DNA of 64,000 nt from Psettodes erumei (lineage: Eukaryota > Chordata > Actinopteri > Pleuronectiformes > Psettodidae): NCBI GenBank assembly GCA_016785225.1, contig JAFBJZ010000592.1, forward strand, positions 248,001 through 312,000, written 5' to 3'. This document shows, piece after piece, positions 1 to 10,957 of the stretch (its first letter is position 1; each line of letters begins with the position of its first letter). A program made the position numbers and the translations under genes. The notes beneath the pieces are model-generated. The model worked only from the letters and a program-made list of their open reading frames with translations, was not told where the DNA came from and did not search any database.

Positions 1-140
1 CACCGTGCCTCGCTACCTGCTGGATCTCTATCGGCTACAGTCGGGGGAGGCTGAGGAGGCTGGAGGGCATGACATTGCTTTTGAGTACCCAGAGAGGTCA
101 GCCAGCAGGGCCAACACTGTGAGGGGCTTCCACCATGAAG
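1..140 (+). CDS. bmp4: bmp4, end of first coding exon (partial)
   Basis: Codons start at position 2 and read TVPRYLLDLYRLQSGE, then an acidic stretch, then EYPERSASRANTVRGFHHE. This matches the start of the conserved TGF-beta propeptide region of BMP4. The exon ends one base into a glutamate codon at a consensus donor (GTAAGG from 141). The 5' part of the exon, with the initiator and signal peptide, is outside the window. Confidence 0.93.
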
Positions 141-1296
141 GTAAGGGGAAAAAATAGAGGAGGCAATGTAGCAGAAATTAAAAAAAAGAAAGAAAATAAT
201 GAGAAACCTTTGTCATCAGTGGGAAGAGGGATGATAAATGCATCATGTCCGCAGAGGAACATTACACCATAACCAAGGTCACTGTTGCCAGGCATTCCAA
301 TAACTTTGGTAGTAATTTATTTCATTAGCATGGTTTAGGACTGTTAAATTTTCAGAATTAAAAAAACATTTCCTACATCCCTTGAAACATGATTGTAAGG
401 CAGCTCCACCCATCTCACCATAACCAAGGAATCTAAGGATGTGGTCACCGAACACTGTCTAAAGAGGGGCAAAAAAAAAATTCTGCTAGACAAGCTCTCA
501 AGAGCCTCATTTGACAAAACTCTGCGTGTTTGGTTAGCAGCTGAAGGAAAAGCATACCTTCATATTACTGACTTGCACTTCTCACCCCACCCAGCAGAAC
601 ATGGCTTAAAAAAGCTCGGCTCTCGGCCTGGAGTCGCAGTGTGCTCCTCTCTCATGTCTCCAGTTTATATGGAGGGCTCTTTTAGAAGGACCTTCCTCAA
701 CATGCAATTATCTTTAATGCTACTCTGCAGCCTTCTAAATAAAGCCCCTACTGCCAACAATGTGGGTGCTGAGAGCAGACGCTGCAGCTCTCCGGAGAGA
801 TGGAAAAAACAGTCTTGGGAGCTTGGTGTGATAGAAAGACCGGAATGTTAGAAGGGTTTCTGTTTATTGTGACTCGGATCTGCTTAGTTTTAGTGACAGC
901 AGCAGACGTTTCAATTAGGCCAGGAGAAACTCCAAGACGACCGACCTGTTAAATGTAAGTTGAGGTTGGAAAGCCAGACTGAAGCACTCTGGGTAAATGC
1001 TTGAAAACCATCCTCTAGATCAGCAGAGAGCCTCTGAGTTGACACACGAGAGTTAGCAAGCGACCCTGTAGCATAGTAAGTTGAGAAAACCGGGGAGCTT
1101 TAGGGCTACAGAACATGTCCACCCTTAGGGGGGGAGGAGTGAGGAAGGAGGGATGAGTCAGCCTTAATGGGGCTTGTCAAACACACTGCTAGTGGTAACA
1201 CACACTGACACGGCAACGCACCAAGGTTAGTGAGGAAGAAAGAGCACTGCCGCCGGAGGAGGAACGTCTGCCTGTGATGCAATGTGTATGTGCACG

Positions 1297-1333
<37 letters not shown>

Positions 1334-3379
1334 TTCTACTGCTCTCTACAGGCATTTACCCTCCTTCTCCTTTGCTAAACTATGTTAATAATATGCTTCG
1401 AGGTCCTCTGAGTGGGAGTGCATTGCTTTCATGGAAGCACCATTGTGCGATAGTGTGATTCAGATCTGTCCAAAACATGGTGAGGTATTACAATATGCTG
1501 AGGAGACATGTTCACAGGGGAGGTAAAAGCCATAAAACTTTTCCTTGTGAATTCAGCAAGAAAGATGTGGGTTTTTCTTTTTATTTGCTGGGTGTAGCAG
1601 GTGACATATCCTTGTTAGAAACTCAAATGACTTGTGAATAAAATACAAATCAGACAGTGCATTAGAAGTGTATGCGTCCACATTGCAAACTATGACTTTG
1701 CCTTGGTTGAAGATTTGGATACACTGGCGGTTCCTCGCTAGATCTCCTTTCCCATTGGATAACTGAGATCCTACCGCATTGTCTAACTCCTTAATGATTA
1801 TTCATGATGAAAATGATAAATGTCTTAAGTGAACAAACTGCAGAGCCAATCAAAAACACAGCAGGTTTTAATAATGAGAACCACCTGGGTAAGATTAGGG
1901 CCTGGGTGTGAAATAACAGGGGTGGATTGAGCAGGAAAATAGTAGACACAACATTCCTTTCCCCAACAATGGTGATCTTGCCAGAAATCTGCAGACTGAG
2001 CGTGGAACAGGGAGCCTCCACTGTGTTTATACTGTAGCTGTGGTACGTTAATCACCACCCTCCTTGTAATGCGTGTTTCAGCAAAGTGCTCAGAGAAAGG
2101 CATTGAGAGAAGGGCTGGATAATCCTTACAGATAGATAAGGAAGCGTGGCCAGTGTATATTTATGTTGCTGAATACCCCAGAGGCCTTGAAAAGTGTGCA
2201 TGTACATTCTTTTGTGTCAATTAAAAGCATGTTAGGGTGTGAAAGTGTGAGGTTAGCGCAGCTCATAGCTGGTTTCATAGTTTTATCTGCTGATGCTGTC
2301 AGAACTTCGGAGGGTGAAAAATACACTGATACGGATCCACAAGAGACACAGAGTGTCTTCAGAGAAACTTCAACATCCAAATGTTTTTAATTTTGTAGGA
2401 TGTACACCTAAAAAAATGTGAGTTTATTTTCTACACTTTGTATTAGTTGATATTGCTGACATTGGACATTATGGAATAATGCACTTGAGCAAACGTCCCA
2501 TGTTTCTCCTCTTGCTCATTTTCAGAGCACATGGAGAAGGTGCACGAACTGGACGATGGAGAGACCGTGCCGCTCCGCTTCCTGTTCAACCTGAGCAGCA
2601 TCCCAGAGGATGAGCTGCTCTCCTCTGCCGAACTTAGGCTCTACCGTCAACAGATTGACGAGGTTGTTGCTGATACCCTATCAAACGAGCAGGGGCTTCA
2701 CCGGATAAATGTGTATGAGGTGCTGAAGCCCCCACGGCCAGGGCAGCTGATCACGCAGCTCCTGGACACGCGGCTTGTGCGCCATAACACGTCGCGCTGG
2801 GAGAGCTTCGACGTCAGCCCAGCCGTGCTGCGCTGGACTCGAGAGCGCCTCCCAAATTACGGGCTGGCCGTGGAGGTTCTGCACCTCAACCAGACGCCGC
2901 GTCACCAGGGCCGACACGTCCGCATCAGCCGTTCGCTGCACCAGGAGCCTGGTGAGGACTGGGAGCAGCTACGCCCCCTCCTGGTAACCTTCAGCCACGA
3001 TGGGAAGGGTCACCCGTTGACCCGCCGGACCAAGCGCAGCCCCAAGCAGCGAGGTCGTAAACGCAATCGCAGCTGCCGGCGCCACGCACTGTACGTGGAC
3101 TTTAGCGATGTAGGCTGGAATGACTGGATAGTGGCGCCCCCTGGTTACCAGGCCTATTACTGCCACGGGGAATGCCCCTTCCCTTTGGCAGATCATCTGA
3201 ACTCAACCAACCACGCCATTGTTCAGACACTGGTGAACTCTGTTAACAACAACATTCCCAAGGCCTGCTGTGTGCCAACAGAGCTCAGCGCCATCTCCAT
3301 GCTCTACCTGGACGAACATGACAAGGTGGTCCTAAAAAACTACCAGGAAATGGTAGTGGAGGGCTGCGGCTGCCGCTAA
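1..3379 (+). CDS. bmp4: Bone morphogenetic protein 4 (5'-truncated by window edge; two exons joined 1-140, 2526-3379)
   Basis: Secreted TGF-beta-family ligand precursor. It acts as a disulphide-linked dimer on BMP type I/II receptors and signals through SMAD1/5/8 in dorsoventral, heart, fin/limb and craniofacial patterning. The window encodes about 330 residues; vertebrate BMP4 is about 400, so roughly 70 N-terminal residues including the signal peptide lie upstream. The prodomain holds ASRANTVRGFHHE and NLSSIPEDELLSSAELRLY. A minor upstream convertase site RISR is at 2921-2932, and the main site RRTKR ends at 3037. The mature ligand of 113 residues (3038-3376) has all seven cystine-knot cysteines and ends EGCGCR. 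BMP4 is preferred over BMP2 because of LYRLQSGE, LRWTRERLPNYGL, SPKQ after the cleavage site, SCRRH and KNYQEMVVEGCGCR; human BMP2 has different residues at these places. bmp16 was considered but the prodomain is too BMP4-like. The reading frame is intact throughout. Confidence 0.96.
141..2525 (+). other. bmp4: bmp4 intron between the two coding exons
   Basis: Intron of 2385 bp with donor GTAAGG and acceptor TTTTCAG. It is phase 1: the split codon GAG is rebuilt as g|ag, giving the conserved FHHEEH join. BMP4 genes typically have one intron at this place. Inside I see a (TG)n run at 1299-1330, an AP-1 heptamer at 1154-1160 and otherwise unremarkable AT-rich sequence. No extra exon or mobile element is recognisable. 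Confidence 0.88.
1299..1330. repeat. (TG)n microsatellite in the bmp4 intron
   Basis: Perfect dinucleotide run of 16 units. Confidence 0.95.
2526..3379 (+). CDS. bmp4: bmp4, last coding exon (prodomain end, cleavage sites, mature ligand)
   Basis: Open from the acceptor at 2525/2526 to TAA at 3377-3379. The ATG at 2531 is internal (the M of EEHMEKVHEL), not a start. Prodomain glycosylation sequons are NLSS, NTS and NQT. The S2 convertase site RISR (2921-2932) lies upstream of S1 RRTKR (ending 3037), the two-site arrangement known for BMP4. After S1 comes a basic heparin-binding-like stretch (KQRGRKRNR). The finger and cystine-knot core follows, with LYVDFSDVGWNDWIVAPPGY, the conserved sequon NST in DHLNSTNHA, paired cysteines in KACCVP, and the C-terminal CGCR. 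The G+C content is much higher than in the flanking introns, and the frame is undisturbed. Confidence 0.97.
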
Positions 3380-3795
3380 CACACAAACTAACTACAACTT
3401 GGACTTGGACTGGCGACTTGAAAAAAAGCAAAATGGACGCTAAAACAAATCAGAAGGTCTTTACTCCCAAAAATGTTCACTTGGACCCTTATTTATAACT
3501 TTTATGTTGAGGTGTATGTTTGTCTCACTTTTTTTGTTTCTTTTGACAATATGATCATATATTTTGACAAAATATATATATATTTATATCTACATATTAA
3601 AAATAAATTGAGTCCTTATTTTAAACATAAAAAGCTGTACAACTTTTCATAATGTACATTAGATTGTATAAGTTTTTTATTGAGAAAATAGTAAAAACAA
3701 TCTAAAAAGTAAAGTTTATTTACTTGTAATATTTATTGCTTTCATATGATATACATTTTGGAGAAAAAAAAATAAAAACATGAATTGCTTCCAGT
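3380..3795 (+). other. bmp4: bmp4 3' UTR (end approximate)
   Basis: AT-rich sequence follows the stop codon, with an (AT)-rich block near 3540-3600. AATAAA polyadenylation signals occur at 3602-3607 and 3771-3776. The second is the more likely main 3' end because it sits at the end of the AT-rich block, but use of either is inferred, not shown. Confidence 0.55.
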
Positions 3796-4593
3796 AATAC
3801 ATTCAAGCACATGACAAGACGCGCGCTTTGTGTACTTACATGAATCAGAGCATACTTTTAATGAATTAGGCTGATGATGATGATGAGGATGATTTTAATA
3901 GTCCCTTAAAACAAATTCATTTGTATGTAATAACTGTCTACTGTGGGGGGGTAAGTTGAAAGTACATTTCTTACACGTTTTTACATGAATTTGTAAACCT
4001 GATATTAGCAAATTTTAGCAAAAAGCAAAATAATCTCTCTGAATGTTTGGATTATTATTTGGCCTCTCACCAGCTTTAATTCCCATTTTGTCAAAGAAAC
4101 AGACAAATAATTATCGCCCCATGTTGACATTTTTTCTCAATTTTCAGTAACATAAGCTGCTACAGAAACGCAATGCCATTTCAAAGCTAGCACGCCTTTG
4201 GGTTAAAGCCTCATTGTTCTCAAATTTCACTTTTATGTCAATTTGGCTAACGTGTGGTGGTTGGACACTCGCTAATCCAATTGCAGTCGGGGCGGGTTGT
4301 TGTGCCTGACTGTGGGAGAGTGATTCTATTGTTCTTGACGTCCCCACATTGGGGGCATGATTGTGGCCGATGCGTCCTGCCCCGACACAAGGCGGCTGAG
4401 TCCTCAGAAGAATCAAAGGTTAGACGTTCTGTCTCCTGCCTTTGTCTTCGGCAGCTCATGCCGGCAGAGCAAAGACGCCTGTCTCCAACCTGTGCCCCAT
4501 CACACAATGGACTTCTACATCACTTATTTACAAGCTGACGGCTGGCCCAAATTATATGATAATGTTTGGAGAGAGCGACTCCTTTGAACTGCT

Positions 4594-4620
4594 GGGGGTT
4601 GGGGGGTGGGTGGGTGGGGG
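4594..4620 (+). other. Putative G-quadruplex motif
   Basis: Five G tracts of 5, 6, 3, 3 and 5 are separated by loops of only TT, T, T and T. This meets the classical G3+N1-7 rule with very short loops, which favours a stable parallel quadruplex. It lies about 0.8 kb past the bmp4 polyadenylation signal. Folding in the cell is inference. Confidence 0.6.
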
Positions 4621-5040
4621 TCTTCTGTGCATTGTTTTGCAAAGGGTGCCCTGTACATCATCATGTCTCAGGGACGAACCACTGGACATTATTTGAATAT
4701 AAAGATGATAATGAAATCCCATTTGAAAGAACTTTGAATGTTCTCGATTTTTCTGCACAAATTCAAGATAAAAACAAATTGGTCTCAAGCAAAACACAGA
4801 CAACTTTTTTTTCTGATCAGTCAAAGCACACTGTTCAAATCACAAGTTAGGTTAGTTCGTTTTTTCTGTTGCTGCACGTGCAGACTCTCTGGCCCTGTAA
4901 TGATTGCTGGGCTTTTCTTCGATTCCTGCATATCAACGTCAAAAAAACAAGGGAGAGTGCTAAAAGGAGAAGACAAAAGAATTTCATTTTGAAGTTGGTG
5001 AAGGCGGAGGAGAAGGAACTGCAGCAAGGTCGGAGGTACA

Positions 5041-5064
5041 TGTGTGTGTGTGTGTGTGTGTGTG
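5041..5064. repeat. (TG)12 microsatellite
   Basis: Perfect dinucleotide run starting directly after ACA at 5038-5040. Confidence 0.95.
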
Positions 5065-5257
5065 AGTTCAGGAGAAACGGGGTGGCGGTGGCGGGGGTTG
5101 TCGCTTCAGTAGCTCAACCGTGCAGTTGCAACATTTCGACTGATCTCCCCCTGAAGTCGAGATAACATCAGCCAGTTACAGTAATTGTCTGTTCATTATC
5201 CCACTGCCCTACACAAAGTAAGGACGCGTGTTTATTAAAAGGCCCTGGAGAGGGACG

Positions 5258-5267
5258 TTTATATAAG
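5258..5267 (+). promoter_or_regulatory. TATA-box-like element, possible cryptic or lncRNA promoter
   Basis: TTTATATAAG sits in a GC-richer stretch, with a consensus-like splice donor GAG|GTAAGG about 200 bp downstream (5474). This layout could mark a short first exon of a non-coding transcript. No coding frame is attached, so the call is weak. Confidence 0.2.
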
Positions 5268-5482
5268 CTCAGCACACCCAGCGAGCCTGTCATTTGAGTT
5301 TACCACCGGTCTGCTTCAGGTCAAGCCCTTAAAGTTTACGTTTGGAGGAGGAGAAGCTCGAGCCTCCTGCAGCATCGTGCCTTAAACTCTCCACCCAGCG
5401 CATTCAGCCACGTGATTGCAAAGGACCTCAGGAAAAAAAATAGACAGATGTGAGCATGTGCATGTGTGAGTGGAGGTAAGGC

Positions 5483-5505
5483 GGGTGGGGTGGGGTGGGG
5501 GGGGG
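5483..5505 (+). other. Putative G-quadruplex motif
   Basis: Four G tracts (3, 4, 4 and 9) are separated by single T loops. It is the second such motif within 0.9 kb downstream of bmp4. Confidence 0.6.
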
Positions 5506-6722
5506 TCAATTACAGAACGAGTCCTTAAAAACAGATAGAGGGCTTTGTCATGCCTATGTGACGTGCCACTCGGTCTACTGTGAGTGCTCGTTCTCACGCA
5601 ATTACAGGTGAGTCATTATGCAGCAGGTCTATTGACACTGCTCGACTAATTGACTGGGTGAAGTCTTCAAAAAGCTTTTTATTTGGATGTTCCGCCGTAA
5701 AAGTCGAGTGTTTATAGATGGTGAACCGCCCCGCAGGAACAAAAGGAAGATGATCCTCGCTTGCATTGCCGTGTGTGTGTAAATGGGAATCTTCCTTTTT
5801 TTAACCTCAGTGTGACCAGATGCCAGAAATCTGAATGTGTTTTTCCTGTTATTTTTTCTGAATTTCAGGTTAAGTCATGTGACAAAAACACCTTAAACTA
5901 ATCATATTAACCTATGAAAGGTAACTTTTTGTGTTGGAGCTGGTAAAACCCTGTTATCACAGTGGCAGAATTAGAAAACATAGAGCTGCCTCATGTAGTG
6001 TGAAACCAAGTTTTCCAAAATTTAAAAAGGCTACCTTTCTTTCATCTCCGACTCGCTTCATGGTATTTTTTTTTTGGACATAGTCCACTGCTATTGAGTA
6101 GCTGCCTGAAAACACAAACCAAAAGAATAAAACCTATTACACGTCAATTAAGAGATCAGAAACAACATGAAGAAAGAGAACCCGCTGAATATCCTGCAGT
6201 ATTTGTTGTATCCATGCACTGCAGATCCCCAGCAAGTAAAAGTATTAGGACCTAATGCACAACTTTGTTGGTTGCCAGAGTTTTGAGATAACCATAGGAG
6301 AAATTCCAAAGTCCAAAGCGAGGTCTTGGGATTATCCTGAGTAACTGGGAGGGCATTGTTTCTCCACACACATGCAACTCTTTAATTTTTCAAATGTCCC
6401 TTCTAAACGTCTCGAATGCCACAAAAGAAATTCCATTCACCTCAGTTTTACTGGGATGGTGGCAGATGTTTGAGCAGTAAAAAACCCTCTGCAAACTATG
6501 TGCAGGGTGAGATGCTGCTAGAGTAAAAGAAGTGTGTGAGTGTGTGTGTGTGTTTTGGGTGATCTGACCCATACCGAAAAACAAAACAGCCATATGATTC
6601 TTGAGGACAAGATCATGTGTGCGCACTCTCTTTGGCGGAGAATCGTTAGGGGCCATCCTGATGAGAGCTCATGTCAGTGCTGCTCGAGGTCAGGGCCTCT
6701 CATTTCACTCTCCCACTTGTAC

Positions 6723-6725
<3 letters not shown>

Positions 6726-6798
<73 letters not shown>
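6726..6798. repeat. (CA)n microsatellite, about 36 units
   Basis: The longest CA tract in the window; it continues as imperfect CACG units to about 6810. Confidence 0.97.
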
Positions 6799-6810
<12 letters not shown>

Positions 6811-6894
6811 ATAAGTGAAGACACATTCACACACTTCTTTCTTATGGTCTTTTTCAGGGTATATCATTTTTACATGACTCACACATACAAACAC

Positions 6895-6935
6895 GCACAC
6901 GCGCATGCGCGCACGCACACACACACACACACACA
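6895..6935. repeat. Alternating purine-pyrimidine tract with (CA)n
   Basis: A GCGCATGCGC palindrome (6901-6910) runs into CGCACGCACA and then a (CA)n run at 6915-6935. Strict purine-pyrimidine alternation with CG steps is the classical Z-DNA-prone composition. Confidence 0.85.
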
Positions 6936-7028
6936 GGTCTGAAACCTTAGACCCTTCCCGCTGTCCATCTGCAGGGGTTATCTGTGTGACACCTCCTCTC
7001 ACCTCCGTCTGTGACTCATCCCCGCTCA

Positions 7029-7029
<1 letters not shown>

Positions 7030-7061
<32 letters not shown>
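7030..7061. repeat. (CA)n microsatellite
   Basis: Perfect CA run of about 16 units, the third in a 340-bp cluster. Confidence 0.95.
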
Positions 7062-7064
<3 letters not shown>

Positions 7065-10000
7065 CTGTGCACTGGCACATGGCAGCCGGGACGCTCCGTT
7101 GTGCATTTAAAAAGGGATAAGGCTGTCATCGATGGAATACTTTGACCTCGGGTCACCGGCACAAAGCACACATGCACACACATGCACGAACACACAGTTT
7201 ATAGTGCAGGCAGGTAGCAGTATTGCTTTCGAGGGTTCAAGCACAGGTGAACTCAGTATTAACGCAAGTGCAATGCTTTGGTGTTGAAACTATTTGTAGA
7301 CTTAATGCAAACATTTAAAAGCTGCTCTTTACCATTCAAACAAACTCAAAATACAGAAACAGTCAAACTACATTTAATTTTATTGATGATGATTTATTGA
7401 AAAAATAATCAACAGATTCATCAATAGTGAAAACAGATTTAACTGCAGTCCTCCATTACTTGTTCAGGTGACCTTGGTTACAGTAAAGACGTATAAAACC
7501 CCACTTTTGTTGCTTGCCAAAACAAGCAAAATTAGATTTTTGAGTGACAGTTGTTAGGGAATTAGTCATTCTCACCCCTTTACATCTTTCTTTAGCTCAA
7601 AGTGTAAGTGTGTCTTTGTGTATGCCTGCTCCCCATCACATGCACATTTACAGTAAGTACACGTGCAAAGTCACAAATCTGCAAGTCCTTCGCTCTGTCC
7701 AGGCCGTTAACACCCCCGGTGTCTGTCAGTGGTGTTAGAAGAAAAACAATGAAGGCCCCTCAAAGAAAGCTTAATAACAGTAATTGCTGCCTGAGTGATT
7801 AGAAACAGTATCAGATATTTCCATCTTGACAACTGTTCCCAAACAAAAGCGTACAGGAATGGAGGGTCGGGGCATGGAGTGTTTGAGTGTATGTGTGTGT
7901 GTGTGTAGTGGGGGTTACACGCTGGCTGTGTGATTAACCCCCCCTGACAGTCGTTTCTCTCACCAAGCCTCTCCGACTGGGAAGGGATCACAGTGGAAAT
8001 TTCCACTTGTCGGAGAAACAACCCGCAGGTTTAAAATTTGGTGTCAAGTGCCGGTGTCGCTGTGTGGACGGAATGCGTCTTTTGTGGGCGAGTCTCTGGT
8101 GTAATTTCGGGCAGGGCAGGGTGTCCCTGCAGTAGGCCTTTCTTCCTCAGGCCCTGTGCAGTTTCATTAGATACGGCTAATGAAAAGATGGCTGCTGGAC
8201 GGCCCGGCCCCCCGACGCTCCTCTGGCCTGTATTTAGAGCCCCTGCCTCACATCGCCCACTGAACAGGTGTGCTGGCTGCGCCGCCCCCCAGCACTACAT
8301 CAGTTCATTGAAAACACCCATCTTCTCCTTAACAAGAGCATTATTTGCACAAGCTCATTTTACAACATTATTTTTTGTTATAAAACAACACCTTTTGTCC
8401 CATTAAAACATATTTCTTTTTTATTATTTAGGCATTCCTCTTTTCAAGAACACTTTTCTGTGAGGCTGGGTTCACGAATAGAGTCTAAGAAGTTAGTTTT
8501 CCATATGACTACAGACAGCTTGTTTTCTTGCCTGGAGAAAAAAAAGCAACACGTGGCAACATAAAGTGTCACATATTCTTCTCACATCTTCGTCTTTGTT
8601 TACACATATGGAAAGGAAATTAAAGACAGCGTGTAAAGCATAGCACTCCGATCATTTAACAATCTCCACCACTCTGAATGTTGGCGAACCGAGTCATTGT
8701 AAAAAAAAAAGAAGGAAAAAAGCCCCCTGTAATTAGACAAAGCTGTTTATGCACAACTGCTCCATCTCATTCTCCCATTTCCTACCCCTATGAAACACTA
8801 ATTTGCCTTTCAGCATGATAATAGTTGATATACAGTATGGTGTCATCTGGTGACAGCTCATTGTTTTGCTCTGGTTAGTTACAGAAGCCTGCTTTGGCTA
8901 CTGGCTGCGTCTCCCTTTCAGGTGCATAAATATCAGAGAAAAGAGCTGGTGTTTGGCTGGAGAGCGGCCGGAGTTAGATCTCAGTGTTTATTTGCTAACA
9001 GACTCCCTCTGTGTTCATACGCTGACCCTTTGTGCGGCTCTCCAAGAGGCAGGTGGATTGTGCCTCGGGCTTGCGGGCTACAGTTTGAAAGCAACGACGT
9101 GAAACCGTAGACGTAACAAGACCCCGAGGCAATTAGGCCCACAATAAGGACGTTCTTTTTTGCGTTCGCTTCTTTTGTGCTGCTAAATACTATTTAAGGA
9201 CAAATAAAATGAGGAACCTTGGGTTGCTTTGGCAGAGGGGCATAGGAAAATGTACAAGCGGATAGCAAATAAGCAACAGTACAAGTCACTGTGCCTGAAT
9301 GATGGCTGCTTGTCATACATAAGTTGAGGGAATTGCTGTAACGTATGCCTCTCCTTTGAAGTTGCTTTAAGTTGCTGATTTTAAGTGTGTCTATATGCTG
9401 TACAGTGAGGGGATTTGGATAGAGTGCTCAGGATTGGAGGATGCAAAGCTAATGGGGGGGGTCCTTTTCCAGTATTCACAGACAGAAGCGGGAAAAGGTA
9501 AAAGAAGGGCTGGGACAGAGAGAGACCCTGCAGCTCCTTCCCTCCTCCTCCTCCTTCTCTCCCTCCTCCCTTCCGTTGCTATATACCCTTCCCTGAATGG
9601 AGTGTGTCTACCGGATCTGCCCAGGATGAAATGTCATATCTTAGACTGATCCTTATCTCTTAATCGCTTCCTTTGTCTCCCATGATTCCCCAGACCCTCC
9701 CTGGCTTCCCTCCTCGGACACGGGCCCTTTGATGTGTCAGCCACAGTTAGGGACGCTGGGGGTGGGATATTTGTGGTGTGTCCATGCATGCATACGTGTG
9801 TGTGTGTGTGTTTTAAAGTGGCTGTCTGGTTCTGCTCTGAGCTAACAAGGGCCTCATAGGTTATCAAGATGCGATGGCGGAGGAGACCACTGGAAAAGCA
9901 TTGGGTGTCTTTGCCTTGGATTGGTGCTCTACATCTCTTGTGGTTTAGATGCAAAGAGAAGGTGTGTGTATAGGTTCCTGTGCATGTGCCGGAGGGCAGA

Positions 10001-10666
10001 GGTAATATGTAACAGTGATGTTCCTGTGTGTGTAATTATGCATGCGTGTGTGTGTGCGTGTGTGTTCATGTGTTTGTATGGCTCTCCTCGGGGTAAAATT
10101 CTGAGCTGATGACACATCAGCCTCACAAACTTTCTCTCGAGCTACAAGCAGATGTTTGCATGGTTCACAGACAGTCAAATGTGAAACAAATGTTGGAAAT
10201 ATCACAGAAAGGGTGTACAAAGAATGAGAAACACAAAAAAGCCCCTGGGTATCACAGACTAGTTATCACAACTGAGTCTGGGAAATTTGGGGAGTTTCTG
10301 TCACAGGTTATTTACATCCCATCTAAAAACAGGCATGAGTTGCACACGCAGCCTTTTCACATTGACATTTTCATTTTGTTATTGTTGGTCCAGACAGGAT
10401 TCAGTTTTGACTTCAAGGCGATAAACATTCCTATGACAATGATGGAATTATACACGCGAGCAAAGATGTTCTTCAAAACCTCTTGGCTTAACGAGGTACA
10501 TCTTGGACAGAATGTGTCAAAAAAAGTCACCAGAAACACTTCCAACACAGAGAGGCCCTTGAAAACCGACTGTGCATCTGACCTCCGTCAAATGCACTGG
10601 CTCCTGCTCATTAACTTTCCTCAGCTATAATAGAGTATTTTTGCTTTCACCAAGCATGAATTTAAA

Positions 10667-10957
10667 CTTGAGATAAAAATAAAAGACAAAACATTGTTCA
10701 GTTGAAAACTGCTGCTGATCCAACAGATACAGTTGGTTTCATTTTTTTGCCCTCCCTGCCTCCAGTTCCCCCTGAACATGCTCACTACACTGATGAAATT
10801 TCCATATTTATACGCATCCTTGAATAATTCAACAAAAGACAAGCTGGAGTTGCCTTTCGCCTGATCTAACACATATACTGGGTGCAATTTCTTTGGCCTC
10901 CCCTCCTCCAGTTGACCCTGCAATCACTGTACTAATGAATTTTCCATATATATTTAA
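10667..10957. repeat. Diverged two-copy tandem duplication, unit about 146 bp
   Basis: Copy 1 (about 10667-10815) and copy 2 (about 10820-10957) share an ordered series of matches. These are CTTGA..AAAAGACAA, then CTGATCYAACA.ATA, then CCTCCAGTT followed by CCCTG, then CACTRYACTRATGAA followed by TTTCCATAT. The offset is 146 bp (CTGATC at 10715 and 10861). Many substitutions and small gaps indicate an old duplication. A minus-strand open frame crosses it but resembles no known protein. Confidence 0.7.

Larger units (their letters stand above)
3796..5600. other. bmp4 downstream flank, non-coding, G-rich segment
   Basis: No coding gene is supported. From about 4590 the sequence becomes G-rich, with two G-quadruplex motifs (4594-4620 and 5483-5505), a (TG)n run at 5041-5064, a GC-rich patch near 5080-5100 and a TATA-like box at 5258-5267. 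The short open frames in 4144-5165 overlap on both strands and read as random peptides. Confidence 0.5.
5601..10666. other. Intergenic, no gene seen; microsatellite-rich
   Basis: Non-coding by inspection. It contains a cluster of three (CA)n runs at 6726-7061 and scattered short TG runs. The stretch at about 8870-9110 is complex, non-repetitive and GC-balanced, and could be a conserved non-coding element. Open frames here are short, overlapping and often repeat-driven (His/Thr or Cys/Val runs). Confidence 0.5.

Noticed and set aside
2681..3196. Minus-strand and alternate-frame open frames inside the bmp4 exon
   Set aside because: They are shadows of the GC-rich bmp4 coding sequence.
1..3379. 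Assignment to bmp2 or bmp16 instead of bmp4
   Set aside because: Prodomain and linker residues, and the YQEMVVEGCGCR end, follow BMP4; BMP2 has YQDMVVEGCGCR and a different linker. bmp16 is more divergent.
6540..7120. Several open frames rich in Thr-His or Cys-Val
   Set aside because: They are translations of (CA)n/(TG)n microsatellites.
10109..10630. 173-codon open frame on the plus strand
   Set aside because: The translation shows no recognisable family, there is no splice or promoter context, and the region is AT-rich intergenic sequence.
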